Assembly: GCF_004151105.1 (NCBI RefSeq)
Contig: NZ_PHRF01000152.1
Span: forward strand, 123,222 to 187,221
DNA: 64,000 nucleotides
Source: Streptomyces sp. L-9-10
GTDB lineage: Bacteria > Actinomycetota > Actinomycetes > Streptomycetales > Streptomycetaceae
Direction of reading: 5' to 3'
Every line of letters begins with the position of its first letter. The stretch's first letter is position 1. Made by a program: the position numbers and the translations under genes. Under the pieces are notes generated by a model. It made no database searches, was not told the origin of the DNA, and saw only the letters and a list, made by a program, of their open reading frames with translations. Shown here one piece after another: positions 18,413 through 27,194 of this stretch.

Positions 18413-19701
18413 GCGTCCACCTTCTTGGTCTTCGCCGCGACGGCGGCGTTCTCGGCCTGGCTGGCGGCGGCGACGCTACTACGGCCCGACGGCGAACCCC
18501 CGACCGCGCTGAAGTCGTAGGCGGACTCGGCGTGGTACGCCATGTCGACGCCGCTCGTCTCGTCGTCCTCGGAGGCCCGGAAGCCGATCGTCGCGTCGAC
18601 GATCTTGGCGAGGATCCAGGAGACCACGAAGGAGTAGGCCATCACCGCGAAGGCACCGACGGCCTGCTTGCCCAGCTGCGAGAGTCCGCCGACCCCGCCG
18701 GTGGCGAGGACACCCACGAGCAGGGTGCCGATGACACCGCCGACGAGGTGGACGCCGACCACGTCGAGGGAGTCGTCGTAGCCCAGCTTGAACTTGAGGC
18801 TGACGGCCCAGGAGCAGACCGCTCCGGCGACGACACCGATGAGCAGGGCGCCGAAGGGGTTGACGGCCGCACCGGACGGGGTGATCGCGACGAGGCCCGC
18901 GACGGCGCCGGAGGCGGCGCCCAGCGTGGTGAACGCGCCGTGCCGGATGCGCTCGTAGATCAGCCAGCCGAGCATCGCGGCGCCGGTGGCGATCTGCGTG
19001 TTGAAGGCCATGAGGGCGGCGGTGCCGTTGGCGGCCAGCGCCGATCCGGCGTTGAAGCCGAACCAGCCGAACCAGAGCAGTCCGGCGCCGAGGACGACGA
19101 GCGGCAGGTTGTGCGGCCGCATCGGGTCCTTCTTGAATCCGATCCGCTTGCCGACGACGAGGACCGCGGCGAGCGCTCCGACACCCGCGTTGATGTGGAC
19201 CGCCGTACCACCGGCGAAGTCGATCACCCCGAGCTTGAAGAGCCAGCCGTCGGACTGCCAGACCCAGTGCGCGATCGGGAAGTACACGACGGAGACCCAG
19301 AGCGCGATGAACAGCGCCCAGGCGCTGAACTTCACACGGTCCGCGAGGGCACCGCTCATCAGCGCGGGGGTGAGGACGGCGAACATCAGCTGGAAGAGGG
19401 CGAAGGCGAAGACCGGAATGCCTTCGGTGCCGCCGGTCAGGGTGTCGACCGTGATGCCCTTGAGGCCGATGTGGTCGAAGTTGCCCAGCAGACCGGCACC
19501 GATGTCGTCACCGAAGGTCAGCGAGTACCCGTAGAGCACCCACAGCACGCCGACGATCCCGAGCGAGATCAAGGACATCATGAGCATGTTGAGGGCGCTC
19601 TTCACCCGCACCATGCCGCCGTAGAAGAATGCCAGGCCGGGCGTCATCAGCATGACGAGCGCGGCACTGATCAATACGAATGCGGTATCTGCGCCATTCA
19701 A
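18409..19701 (-). CDS. amtB: Ammonium transporter AmtB
   Basis: A membrane channel of about 430 residues with 11 transmembrane helices. Signature parts include TPGLAFFYGGMV at the first helix, GGTAVHINAGVGALAAVLVVGKR and GVHLVGGVIGTLLVG. The start is placed at TTG 19701 because GAGGAG lies 9 nt before it and the first helix begins at once; a TTG at 19800 would add 33 atypical residues. First gene of the amtB-glnK-glnD operon. A GlnR-type box lies 90-145 bp upstream, so expression under nitrogen limitation is expected. Confidence 0.95.
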   Translation of the reverse strand: MNGADTAFVLISAALVMLMTPGLAFFYGGMVRVKSALNMLMMSLISLGIVGVLWVLYGYSLTFGDDIGAGLLGNFDHIGLKGITVDTLTGGTEGIPVFAFALFQLMFAVLTPALMSGALADRVKFSAWALFIALWVSVVYFPIAHWVWQSDGWLFKLGVIDFAGGTAVHINAGVGALAAVLVVGKRIGFKKDPMRPHNLPLVVLGAGLLWFGWFGFNAGSALAANGTAALMAFNTQIATGAAMLGWLIYERIRHGAFTTLGAASGAVAGLVAITPSGAAVNPFGALLIGVVAGAVCSWAVSLKFKLGYDDSLDVVGVHLVGGVIGTLLVGVLATGGVGGLSQLGKQAVGAFAVMAYSFVVSWILAKIVDATIGFRASEDDETSGVDMAYHAESAYDFSAVGGSPSGRSSVAAASQAENAAVAAKTKKVDA

Positions 19702-20038
19702 GGCCAGCGTCTCCTCGTGGTCGGAACGGCCCGTGCGGATGCTCAAACTAGGTGTGGGCCGACTGTGCTGAGGAGATTGGCGCAGCGCGGTTTCGGCCAA
19801 TGCCGCTCGATGTTTCGCGGCAGTGACGAAGACGTCCTGCGTGTTACGTGCCGATGAACCGGCGGATCCCGGCCGCCGGCCTGGATACCCTCTGCGGACA
19901 TCGGAAACCGGCCGCGGCGGTCACCCTGTGTCCTGGCGGCGGGGGAGCCGTGTCGGGCTGTACGGGGTGACTGCCGCGGCCGGGGCTTTCGGCGGGGCGG
20001 TGGGGCGGGTCCGGCCGGTGGCCGGGGGCGTCCGCCGC
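19702..20038. other. Intergenic region amtB-nsdA
   Basis: A 337-bp gap upstream of amtB and downstream of nsdA. The part next to amtB holds the ribosome site, a TAGTTT element near 19745 (minus strand) that could be a -10, and the GlnR box. The part next to nsdA is G-rich and shows no clear hairpin or gene. Confidence 0.4.
19790..19847 (-). promoter_or_regulatory. GlnR box upstream of amtB
   Basis: Read on the minus strand, GTCAC-TGCCGC-GAAAC (19812-19827) fits the GlnR half-site pair gTnAC-n6-GaAAC exactly. It is followed after 17 nt by another GAAAC (19790-19794) and preceded by GTAAC (19843-19847). GlnR activates amtB in S. coelicolor from such boxes. The site is read from sequence; binding here is inferred. 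Confidence 0.75.
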
Positions 20039-21544
20039 TCAGACGGCCTCCGCGGACTCGGGCAGCTGGGCGGTGAGCCGCTCGGTGAGATCGACGACAC
20101 CGGTGACGTCGCCGAACTCCCTGGCTGCGGTGTCGAGCGTCTTGCGGAGCCGGGTGTTGACCCGCTCGGAACGGACGCTCTCCGCCACCTTGAGGGCCTT
20201 CTCCGCAAGGGCCGTGGACTGCTCGGGCTCCCTCTTGAGGAGATGGACGGTGGCCAGGCCGATGAGGTTCAGCGCATACGACCGCTGGTGGTCGGTGTCC
20301 TGGGCGAACAGGTCGACGGCGCGGCGCATGACGGGTTCGGCGAGGGAGGCGTAGGTGGGGCTGCGGCCGGCGACGTAGGCGAGGTCGCGGTACGAGTGGG
20401 CGTTCTCGCCGTTGAGTTCGGCCTCGGAGAAGAAGCGGATCCAGTCGGGCTCCACCTCGCCGTCGACCCCGGCGTCGGAGAAGGTGTCCTCGGCCATCCT
20501 GACGGCCCGCTTCGTCTTGCTCGGCTGCCCCATGTTGGCGTACGCGCGCGCCTCCATCGCATACAGCATGGCCTGGGTCCGCGGGGTGGCGCAGTCGCGG
20601 CTGCCGTACTGCGCGAGATGGATCAGCTCCAGCGCGTCGTCGGGCCGGCCGAGATGGATCATCTGGCGGCTCATGGACGAGAGGATGTACGAACCGAGCG
20701 GCTTGTCCCCGGCCTCCTTCGCGGCGTGCAGGGCGAGGACGAAGTACTTCTGGGCGTTGGGCTGGAGGCCGACGTCGTAACTCATCCACCCCGCCAGCTC
20801 GGCCAGTTCCGCCGCGCACCGGAAGAGCCGTCGCGAGGTGGCCTCGGGCTGAGGCTCCTGGAGCAGGTCGGTGACCTCGTGGAGCTGACCGACGACCGCC
20901 TTGCGGCGGAGTCCGCCGCCGCACTGCGCGTCCCAGAGCCGGAACATCGCGGTGGTCGACTCCAGCAGATCCAGCTCGGGCGCGGAGAGCCGGCCGGCGC
21001 GGGACGGGGGGGCGACGGGCTCGTCGGGCTGCTCCTGGCCGCCCGCCGACGTGGGCACCAGCCAGCGCTGCATGGGCTCCACCAGCGCGGGTCCGGCGGC
21101 CAGCGCCAGTGAGGTGCCGAGGAAGCCGCGCCGCGCCAGCATCAGATCGCTGCGGGAGAACTCACTGATCAGCGCGACGGTCTGCGGGCCCGCCCAGGGC
21201 AGATCGACCCCGGACACCGAGGGCGACTGATGCGCGGAGCGCAGCCCGAGCTCCTCGACGGCGACGACGGCGCCGAAGCGCTCGGAGAACAGTTCGGCGA
21301 GGATGCGCGGGATCGGCTCGCGCGGCTGCTCGCCATCGAGCCAGCGGCGCACCCGCGAGGTGTCCGTGCTGATGTGGTGCGCGCCCATCTGACGTGCCCT
21401 GCGGTTGACCTGGCGCGCCAGTTCGCCCTTCGACCAGCCACTGCGCAGGAACCACGAGCCGAGCTGCCCATTCGGGCGCTTGCCGGTATGCGTACCGCCT
21501 GCGCCACTGCCGCCCACTGGAACGCCCCCATCCGCTGAAGCCAC
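20039..21544 (-). CDS. nsdA: NsdA-type regulator of differentiation
   Basis: A protein of 501 residues matching the size and gene position of S. coelicolor NsdA (SCO5582), which represses antibiotic production and aerial development. The N-terminal ~100 residues look like a helix-turn-helix of the XRE kind (SWFLRSGWSKGELARQVNRRARQM...TSRVRRWLDGEQP). The remainder is alpha-helical, with repeat helices typical of TPR (ALELIHLAQYG, AEKALKVAESV). A hydrophobic stretch RRGFLGTSLALAAGPALV near residue 138 is notable but not a clear membrane anchor. GTG start. It diverges from the PrimPol gene. Confidence 0.88.
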   Translation of the reverse strand: MASADGGVPVGGSGAGGTHTGKRPNGQLGSWFLRSGWSKGELARQVNRRARQMGAHHISTDTSRVRRWLDGEQPREPIPRILAELFSERFGAVVAVEELGLRSAHQSPSVSGVDLPWAGPQTVALISEFSRSDLMLARRGFLGTSLALAAGPALVEPMQRWLVPTSAGGQEQPDEPVAPPSRAGRLSAPELDLLESTTAMFRLWDAQCGGGLRRKAVVGQLHEVTDLLQEPQPEATSRRLFRCAAELAELAGWMSYDVGLQPNAQKYFVLALHAAKEAGDKPLGSYILSSMSRQMIHLGRPDDALELIHLAQYGSRDCATPRTQAMLYAMEARAYANMGQPSKTKRAVRMAEDTFSDAGVDGEVEPDWIRFFSEAELNGENAHSYRDLAYVAGRSPTYASLAEPVMRRAVDLFAQDTDHQRSYALNLIGLATVHLLKREPEQSTALAEKALKVAESVRSERVNTRLRKTLDTAAREFGDVTGVVDLTERLTAQLPESAEAV

Positions 21545-21945
21545 TTGTCGCGCGAACCGGTATCAGAATGCCGCGAGCACGGGGTGTCTGTCCGCCGGTT
21601 GCGCCCCTTCGAACAGGAAACCGAGTTGCCCTTGGCATACCCGCGGGAGTGTCCTGCCCCGGGTTCGTGTACTGAAAGTAATCCTACGATCACTGTCCCA
21701 GCGAGGGTGATTCCACAATCGCCACCATTCGCCACCCCTTCGAATGAACTCGCCCCCGGCCGGGCGCGATTGACTTGACGCACGTCGACCGGAGCGGACC
21801 GAAGCGCTGTACGCCGGGGCGCGCGAATCCGGTCCCACTACCCCCAATGCCACTTCGCGCCGCCTCGACCGCCCCGATGGCGACGGAGTGTCACGGGCAC
21901 ACTGCGAGACGTAACCACCGGCGAGTTCGACCCGTTGGAGGGGGC
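21545..21945. other. Divergent intergenic region nsdA / PrimPol gene
   Basis: A 401-bp gap containing the promoters of nsdA and of the PrimPol gene. A direct repeat TCGCCAC-CAT-TCGCCAC is present near 21718-21737, and the region 21660-21730 is more AT-rich than its surroundings. A TAGGAT hexamer (minus strand, ~21682) could be the nsdA -10. No gene or stable hairpin was recognised. Confidence 0.35.
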
Positions 21946-22617
21946 ATGGGCTTCACGATCGGCGGCATCCGGGAGATGCGGTCCGGCGCGCGCCGCCGTG
22001 GCCGCACCACTGAGTGCACCACGGTGGCGGAGTACACGGGCCTGTGGGGCTGGGACGTGATTCCCGGCGTTCCCGAGGCGGTTCCCACGGCACGGGCCTC
22101 GGGCGAGCGGTGCTCCTGCGGCGAGCCCGACTGCGCGGCGCCGGGCTCCCATCCCCTGGCGTTCAGCCCCGAGGTGTCGGCGGGCGCCACCCTCGACGAT
22201 GTCACCAAGGCGTGGTCGGAGGCACCGGGCGCGGCGGTACTGCTGCCGGTGGGCCGCGGCTTCGACATCATCGACGTGGCGGAACCGGCGGGGAGCCGGG
22301 CCCTGGTACGGCTCGAACGGATGGGGCTCCCGCTGGGCCCGGTCATGGCGACGCCGGCGGGCCGCGCCCACTTCTTCGTGGCACCGGGCGCGGCGGCGGA
22401 ACTGCCGGAGCTGCTGTACCGGATGGGCTGGGACGACGCGGACCTGGACCTGCACGGCCTGGGGCCGGGGGCGTATGTGATGGCGCCGCCGTCGGAGGTG
22501 GCGGGCCTGGGACCGGTGCGGTGGCTGCGCCCGCCCTGCCTGGACACGGCGGCGGAACCACCACCGGCGCGGCTGCTCCTGGGCACGCTGGCGTACATCT
22601 GCCACCGCCTGGCCTGA
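21946..22617 (+). CDS. Bifunctional DNA primase/polymerase-domain protein
   Basis: A protein of 223 residues consisting of little more than an N-terminal PrimPol domain. Seen are the TECTTVAEYTGLWGWDVIPGVP start, a cysteine cluster CSCGEPDCAAPGSHP typical of the family, FDIIDV as the metal-binding strand and the MATPAGRAHFFV segment. There is no helicase part. The start ATG has GGAGGGGG just before it. Such stand-alone PrimPol proteins occur next to nsdA in other Streptomyces (SCO5581 by memory); a role in primer synthesis has not been shown. Confidence 0.8.
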   Translation: MGFTIGGIREMRSGARRRGRTTECTTVAEYTGLWGWDVIPGVPEAVPTARASGERCSCGEPDCAAPGSHPLAFSPEVSAGATLDDVTKAWSEAPGAAVLLPVGRGFDIIDVAEPAGSRALVRLERMGLPLGPVMATPAGRAHFFVAPGAAAELPELLYRMGWDDADLDLHGLGPGAYVMAPPSEVAGLGPVRWLRPPCLDTAAEPPPARLLLGTLAYICHRLA

Positions 22618-22662
22618 CGGGAGTCGCCGTCCGGCGGTGCGCCTCCGGCGGGGGCGTTGTCC

Positions 22663-22820
22663 GGGGTGCGTTTCGGCTGGGGCCGGTTGGTCATGTGCGC
22701 GTTGTTGCCGGGTGGCGCTCCGGCCTCGCGTCCGGGGCTGCAAGCTGCGCTTTCCGGGGGACACCCGGCCCACGACAACGAGACCGCACCCCGGAAACCG
22801 GCCCCCGCCGAAACGCTCCC
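22663..22820. repeat. Large imperfect palindromic element
   Basis: The outer arms match over 21 nt with one mismatch (GCGTTTCGGC-T/G-GGGGCCGGTT at 22668-22688 and its complement at 22796-22816). Further pairing continues inward (GTTGT...GCCGGGTG). The element fills the gap between the convergent PrimPol gene and ftsY and ends exactly at the ftsY stop codon. It may act as a bidirectional terminator. A half copy lies at 11421-11480, so it is a dispersed family. Confidence 0.7.
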
Positions 22821-24034
22821 TAGTCCCCGATCAGCGCGTTCACGAATGCCTCGGGTTCGAACGGGGCCAAGTCGTCCGCTCCCTCGCCCAGCCCCACCAG
22901 CTTCACCGGCACCCCCAGCTCCCGCTGCACCGCGATCACGATGCCCCCCTTGGCCGTGCCGTCCAGCTTCGTGAGGACGATGCCCGTGATGTCCACGACC
23001 TCCGCGAACACCCGCGCCTGCACCAGCCCGTTCTGGCCCGTCGTGGCGTCCAGGACCAGCAGCACCTCGTCCAGCGGACCGTGCTTCTCCACGACCCGCT
23101 TGACCTTGCCCAGCTCGTCCATCAGCCCGGTCTTGGTGTGCAGCCGGCCCGCCGTGTCGATGAGGACGACGTCCGCGCCCTCCGCGATGCCCTCCTTGAC
23201 CGCGTCGAAGGCGATCGACGCGGGGTCGCCGCCCTCGGGGCCTCGTACCGTACGCGCGCCGACGCGCTCGCCCCACGTCTGGAGCTGGTCGGCGGCGGCG
23301 GCGCGGAACGTGTCCGCCGCGCCCAGTACGACCGAGCGGCCGTCCGCGATCAGTACGCGTGCCAGCTTGCCGGTGGTCGTGGTCTTGCCGGTGCCGTTGA
23401 CGCCGACGACCATCACGACGGCCGGGGTGTCCAGGCCGCTCTCGGTCTTCACCGCGCGGTCGAAGTCCGTGTCGAGGAGGGTGACGAGCTCCTCCTTGAG
23501 GAGCGTGCGCAGTTCTTCCGGCGTGCGCGTGCCGAGGACCCGTACCCGCTCGCGCAGCCGCTCGACCAGTTCCTGGGTCGGCGTGACACCGACGTCCGCG
23601 ATGAGGAGGGTCTCCTCGATCTCCTCCCAGGTCTCCTCGTCGAGGTGCTCGCGCGAGAGCAGCGTGAGCAGTCCCTTGCCGAGGGAGTTCTGCGAGCGGG
23701 CGAGCCGGGCGCGCAGCCGGATCAGCCGGCCGGCGGACGGCTCGGGGATCTCGATCGCGGGCGCGGGCGGCTCGGTGACGACCGGATCCTCGACGGCGAC
23801 CGGCGTCTCCGTGGCGCCCGGGAGGCCGACCTCCTCGATCGTGCGGCGGGATTCGTCGTGCGGCGCCTCCGCCTCGTCACCGACATGTGGCTCGGCAGGA
23901 GGAGCTGTGAGGGTCGGCGTGCTCGACGGCGCCTCGGGCGGCAGCTTCTTCTTCTTGCGGCTGCCGACCACGAGCCCGCTGATCAGGCCGACCGCGACCA
24001 GGGCGATGACTACAACAAGGATGACGATTTCCAT
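22820..24034 (-). CDS. ftsY: SRP receptor FtsY
   Basis: The membrane-associated receptor for the SRP, about 404 residues. One N-terminal membrane segment (MEIVILVVVIALVAVGLISG) is followed by a lysine cluster. An acidic/proline linker of ~90 residues leads to the NG domain with P-loop GVNGTGKTTT, DTAGRL and TKLDGTAKGG. The ATG at 24034 has GGGAG four bases ahead and starts at the membrane helix; a GTG at 24055 is an alternative. It pairs functionally with Ffh (13897-15435). Confidence 0.96.
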   Translation of the reverse strand: MEIVILVVVIALVAVGLISGLVVGSRKKKKLPPEAPSSTPTLTAPPAEPHVGDEAEAPHDESRRTIEEVGLPGATETPVAVEDPVVTEPPAPAIEIPEPSAGRLIRLRARLARSQNSLGKGLLTLLSREHLDEETWEEIEETLLIADVGVTPTQELVERLRERVRVLGTRTPEELRTLLKEELVTLLDTDFDRAVKTESGLDTPAVVMVVGVNGTGKTTTTGKLARVLIADGRSVVLGAADTFRAAAADQLQTWGERVGARTVRGPEGGDPASIAFDAVKEGIAEGADVVLIDTAGRLHTKTGLMDELGKVKRVVEKHGPLDEVLLVLDATTGQNGLVQARVFAEVVDITGIVLTKLDGTAKGGIVIAVQRELGVPVKLVGLGEGADDLAPFEPEAFVNALIGD

Positions 24035-24078
24035 AACGCTCCCAGTATCGGCCACGGCCGGGACCGGCCCTGGCTTCA

Positions 24079-24107
24079 GAGGATCACACGAAGATCCTCG
24101 TTATGAT
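24079..24107 (+). promoter_or_regulatory. Inverted repeat and -10-like element before the NCS1 permease
   Basis: GAGGATC-ACACGAA-GATCCTC is a perfect 7-bp inverted repeat, directly followed by TATGAT (24102-24107), a near-consensus -10. No clear -35 is present, so the repeat may be the binding site of an activator or repressor of the permease gene. Confidence 0.4.
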
Positions 24108-24199
24108 TTGGACCTTTTGAGCTGAACGTACGATGCTGGGGGTTCTGGGTTCGCCCGGACTCCCCTCTCTGGCCCCCCACCTCTGTACGGAGCCTCTTC

Positions 24200-25633
24200 A
24201 TGCCCCACGCCTCCGAAGGCGCCATGGAGACCCGCGGTCTGGAACCCGTCCCCGATGACGAGCGCACCGGCCATGTCCGCCAACTCTTCCCCACCTGGGT
24301 GGCGGCGAACATTAGCGTGCTGCTGCTCACGATGGGCGCCGGTCTGATCGTCTTCAACGGTCTGAACTTCTGGCAGGTGCTGACCGTCGCCGTCGCGGCG
24401 CCCGTCGTGTCGTACGGCATCGTGGGGCTGGTCTCCCTCGCCGGGAAGCGCGGCGGCTCCCCGGGTATGGCGCTCTCCCGGGCTGTCTTCGGCCAGCGGG
24501 GGAACCTCTTCCCCGGCACGCTGATCTGGGTCGCCCGCTGGGGCTGGGAGACGATCAACGCGGTCACCGGCGCCTATGCCGTGCTGACGGTTCTCGACTT
24601 GCTCTTCGGCGTCAAGCGCAACACTCCGCTGATCGTGATCACGTTGCTGCTCTTCGTTGCCTGCACCTTCCTGGTCTCGGGACTCGGCATCAAGGCGCTG
24701 CGGGTCTGCAGTACCTGGTCGACGTATCTCTTCGGTGCCTTCAGCGTGCTGGTGCTGGTGTATCTGGTGATCCACACGGACTGGTCCGCGGTCTTCGGCC
24801 GGCCCGCGGGGTCGACGGCGATGATGATCGCGGGAATCGGGACCGTCGCGGCGGGCGGGATCAGCTGGGTGCCCTCGGGCCCGGACTTCACGCGTTATCT
24901 GCCCCGGTCCGCCTCCGGCCGGGCGATGGTCGGCTCGACCGTCGGCGGCGCGGGGATCGTGGTGCTCCCGATGGTGCTGATGGGCGCGGTGATGGCGGTC
25001 GGCACCCCGGGTCTCGCCAAGGCGCAGGACCCGGTGTCGTTCATCGGCGAACTGCTGCCCGCCTGGATCTCGGTGCCCTATCTGCTGATCGCGCTGGTCG
25101 GTATGTTGCTGATCAACTCGATGTCGATGTATTCGGCGGGCTTCACCGCGCAGACCCTGGGCATCAAGGTGCCGCGCGCCTGGGCGGTCAGCGTGAACGC
25201 GGTGATCAGTCTGATCCTCGGCTTCCTGCTGATGGTGGTGGCCACCAGCTTCATCGGCTCGTTCATCTCGTTCCTGACGCTGCTCGCGGTGGCGTTCTCG
25301 GCGTGGATCGGCGTCTTCGGGGTGGACATGCTGCGGCGGCGTACGTACGACGGCGCGGCACTGATGGACACCACGCGGACCAGCGCCTACTGGTACCGGG
25401 GCGGCTTCGCGTGGTCGGCGATGGCCGCCTGGGGCACGGCGCTGGTGGTGGGGCTGCTGTTCACCGGAGTGGACTGGTTCTCGGGCCCGCTCGCCGGGAC
25501 CTGGCCCGGGGAGAACGGGCTGGGCTGGGTCATCACGACCGTCGTGGCGGCGGCTCTCTACGCCGTCCTGCCGCGCGACCGGAGCACGGCCCCGGCCGGC
25601 GAGCGGTCCGAGGAGGAGAGACTGGCCGTCTGA
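24200..25633 (+). CDS. NCS1-family purine/pyrimidine (cytosine) permease
   Basis: A membrane protein of 477 residues with 12 predicted helices, of the nucleobase:cation symporter-1 family (CodB-like). Typical segments include TWVAANISVLLLTMGAGL in helix 1, a WETINAVTGAY segment and WVPSGPDFTRYLPR. The N-terminal 35 residues are cytoplasmic. Likely substrates are cytosine, purines or related N-heterocycles; no matching deaminase gene lies next to it, so the substrate stays open. It is convergent with glcP with only 14 bp between stops. Confidence 0.85.
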   Translation: MPHASEGAMETRGLEPVPDDERTGHVRQLFPTWVAANISVLLLTMGAGLIVFNGLNFWQVLTVAVAAPVVSYGIVGLVSLAGKRGGSPGMALSRAVFGQRGNLFPGTLIWVARWGWETINAVTGAYAVLTVLDLLFGVKRNTPLIVITLLLFVACTFLVSGLGIKALRVCSTWSTYLFGAFSVLVLVYLVIHTDWSAVFGRPAGSTAMMIAGIGTVAAGGISWVPSGPDFTRYLPRSASGRAMVGSTVGGAGIVVLPMVLMGAVMAVGTPGLAKAQDPVSFIGELLPAWISVPYLLIALVGMLLINSMSMYSAGFTAQTLGIKVPRAWAVSVNAVISLILGFLLMVVATSFIGSFISFLTLLAVAFSAWIGVFGVDMLRRRTYDGAALMDTTRTSAYWYRGGFAWSAMAAWGTALVVGLLFTGVDWFSGPLAGTWPGENGLGWVITTVVAAALYAVLPRDRSTAPAGERSEEERLAV

Positions 25634-25647
25634 GGGCTGTCCCGCCC

Positions 25648-27066
25648 TTAGCCCATCTCTTCGAGCGTCCTGCCCTTCGTCTCCTTCACGAACAGCAGCA
25701 CGAACGGGATCGAGAGCACGGCGAAGCAGGCGTAGATGACATACGTGCCCGAGAGGTTCCAGTCGGCGAGGCTCGGGAAGCTCGCGGTGATGGCCCAGTT
25801 GGCGATCCACTGCGCCGAGGCCGCCACACCGAGCGCGGCGGCGCGGATCCTGTTCGGGAACATCTCGCCGAGGAAGACCCAGACGACGACGCCCCAGGAC
25901 AGCGCGAAGAAGAGTACGAACACATGGGCCGCGATCAGGGCGACCGTCCCCTCCGTGGCCGGCAGCTTGCCGTTCACCAGCGGCGCGGAGAACGCCCATG
26001 CCTCGAAGGCGAGCGCGACGGCCATGCCCGACGAGCCGACGAGCGCGAGGGGTTTCCGGCCGGCCTTGTCCACCAGGACCATCGCGATCACGGTGCCGAT
26101 GATGTTCACGATCGACGTGGTGAACGAGTAGAAGAACGAGCTGGACGGGTTGATGCCGACCGACTGCCAGAGCGTCGCCGAGTAGTAGAAGGCGACGTTG
26201 ATGCCGACGAGCTGCTGGAACATCGACAGTCCGATGCCGACCCACACGATGGGCAGGAAGTAGAAGCGGCTGCCCTTCAGGTCCTTGAAGGTCGACTTGT
26301 GCTCGCGGCGCATGGCGTGGTCGATCTCGGCGACCCGGGCGTCAAGATCGACGTCCTTGTTCTCGACCTCGGCGAGCACCTTCTTGGCGCGGTCCACCTT
26401 GCCCACGGAGATCAGATAGCGCGGTGACTCGGGGATCGCGAGGGAGAGCAGGCCGTACAGGAGCGCCGGGACGACCATCACGCCGAGCATCCACTGCCAG
26501 GCCTCCAGGCCCAGCAGCTTGCCGCGCTGGTCGCCGTCGGCGAGCTGGAGGATGCCGAAGTTCACCAGCTGGGAGACGGCGATACCGATCACGATCGCGG
26601 CCTGCTGGAAGGAGCCGAGCCGGCCCCGGTAGGCGGCCGGGGAGACCTCGGCGATGTACGCGGGGCCGATCACCGACGCCATGCCGATCGCGAAGCCGCC
26701 GATGATCCGCCACGCCGCCAGGTCGTAGATGTCGAACGGCAGCGCGGACCCGACGGCGCTGATGGTGAAGAGGCCCGCGGAGATCTGCATACAGCGGATG
26801 CGGCCGATCCGGTCGGCGATCCGGCCCGCCGTGGCGGCGCCGATCGCACAGCCGATCAGGGCGATGGCGATGACCTGCGCGAGTGCCGCCGAGCCGATGT
26901 CGTATCTGCTCCTGATGGCTTCGACGGCGCCGTTGATCACCGAGCTGTCGTAGCCGAAGAGGAAGCCGCCCATCGCGGCCGCGGCCGTGATGAAGATGAC
27001 ATGGCCGAGGTGTTCCGGTGAGGCCGCGCGGCCTCCGGACGGCGGTACCTGCGCTGTGTCGGTCAC
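25648..27066 (-). CDS. glcP: Glucose permease, MFS sugar transporter
   Basis: A major-facilitator protein of 472 residues in the sugar porter family with 12 helices. Signatures include GYDSSVINGA in helix 1, RIADRIGRIRCM, PESPRYLIS after helix 6, GRKPLALVG, and a C-terminal KETKGRTLEEM. In S. coelicolor glcP1 (SCO5578), at the same place next to smc, is the main glucose uptake system. The start is GTG with CAGGAG 5 nt before it. A G/C hairpin lies just upstream in the leader. Proton symport is assumed from the family. Confidence 0.9.
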   Translation of the reverse strand: MTDTAQVPPSGGRAASPEHLGHVIFITAAAAMGGFLFGYDSSVINGAVEAIRSRYDIGSAALAQVIAIALIGCAIGAATAGRIADRIGRIRCMQISAGLFTISAVGSALPFDIYDLAAWRIIGGFAIGMASVIGPAYIAEVSPAAYRGRLGSFQQAAIVIGIAVSQLVNFGILQLADGDQRGKLLGLEAWQWMLGVMVVPALLYGLLSLAIPESPRYLISVGKVDRAKKVLAEVENKDVDLDARVAEIDHAMRREHKSTFKDLKGSRFYFLPIVWVGIGLSMFQQLVGINVAFYYSATLWQSVGINPSSSFFYSFTTSIVNIIGTVIAMVLVDKAGRKPLALVGSSGMAVALAFEAWAFSAPLVNGKLPATEGTVALIAAHVFVLFFALSWGVVVWVFLGEMFPNRIRAAALGVAASAQWIANWAITASFPSLADWNLSGTYVIYACFAVLSIPFVLLFVKETKGRTLEEMG

Positions 27067-27081
27067 GTGTACTCCTGGTGC

Positions 27082-27104
27082 CGCCCGGCTGCCTCGGCCG
27101 GGCG
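27082..27104 (-). promoter_or_regulatory. Leader hairpin of glcP
   Basis: CGCCCGGC-N7-GCCGGGCG can fold 15 nt before the glcP start codon, next to the ribosome site. It could modulate translation; no ligand or regulator is evident. Confidence 0.3.
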
Positions 27105-27194
27105 TGGGGTGGGCGAGCCTTTCCAGTGGGTCACACCTTGCCCCCGGCCACCACTTGTACGCGTGCCCGGCACGGATCCGCAGGTGATACGGGG

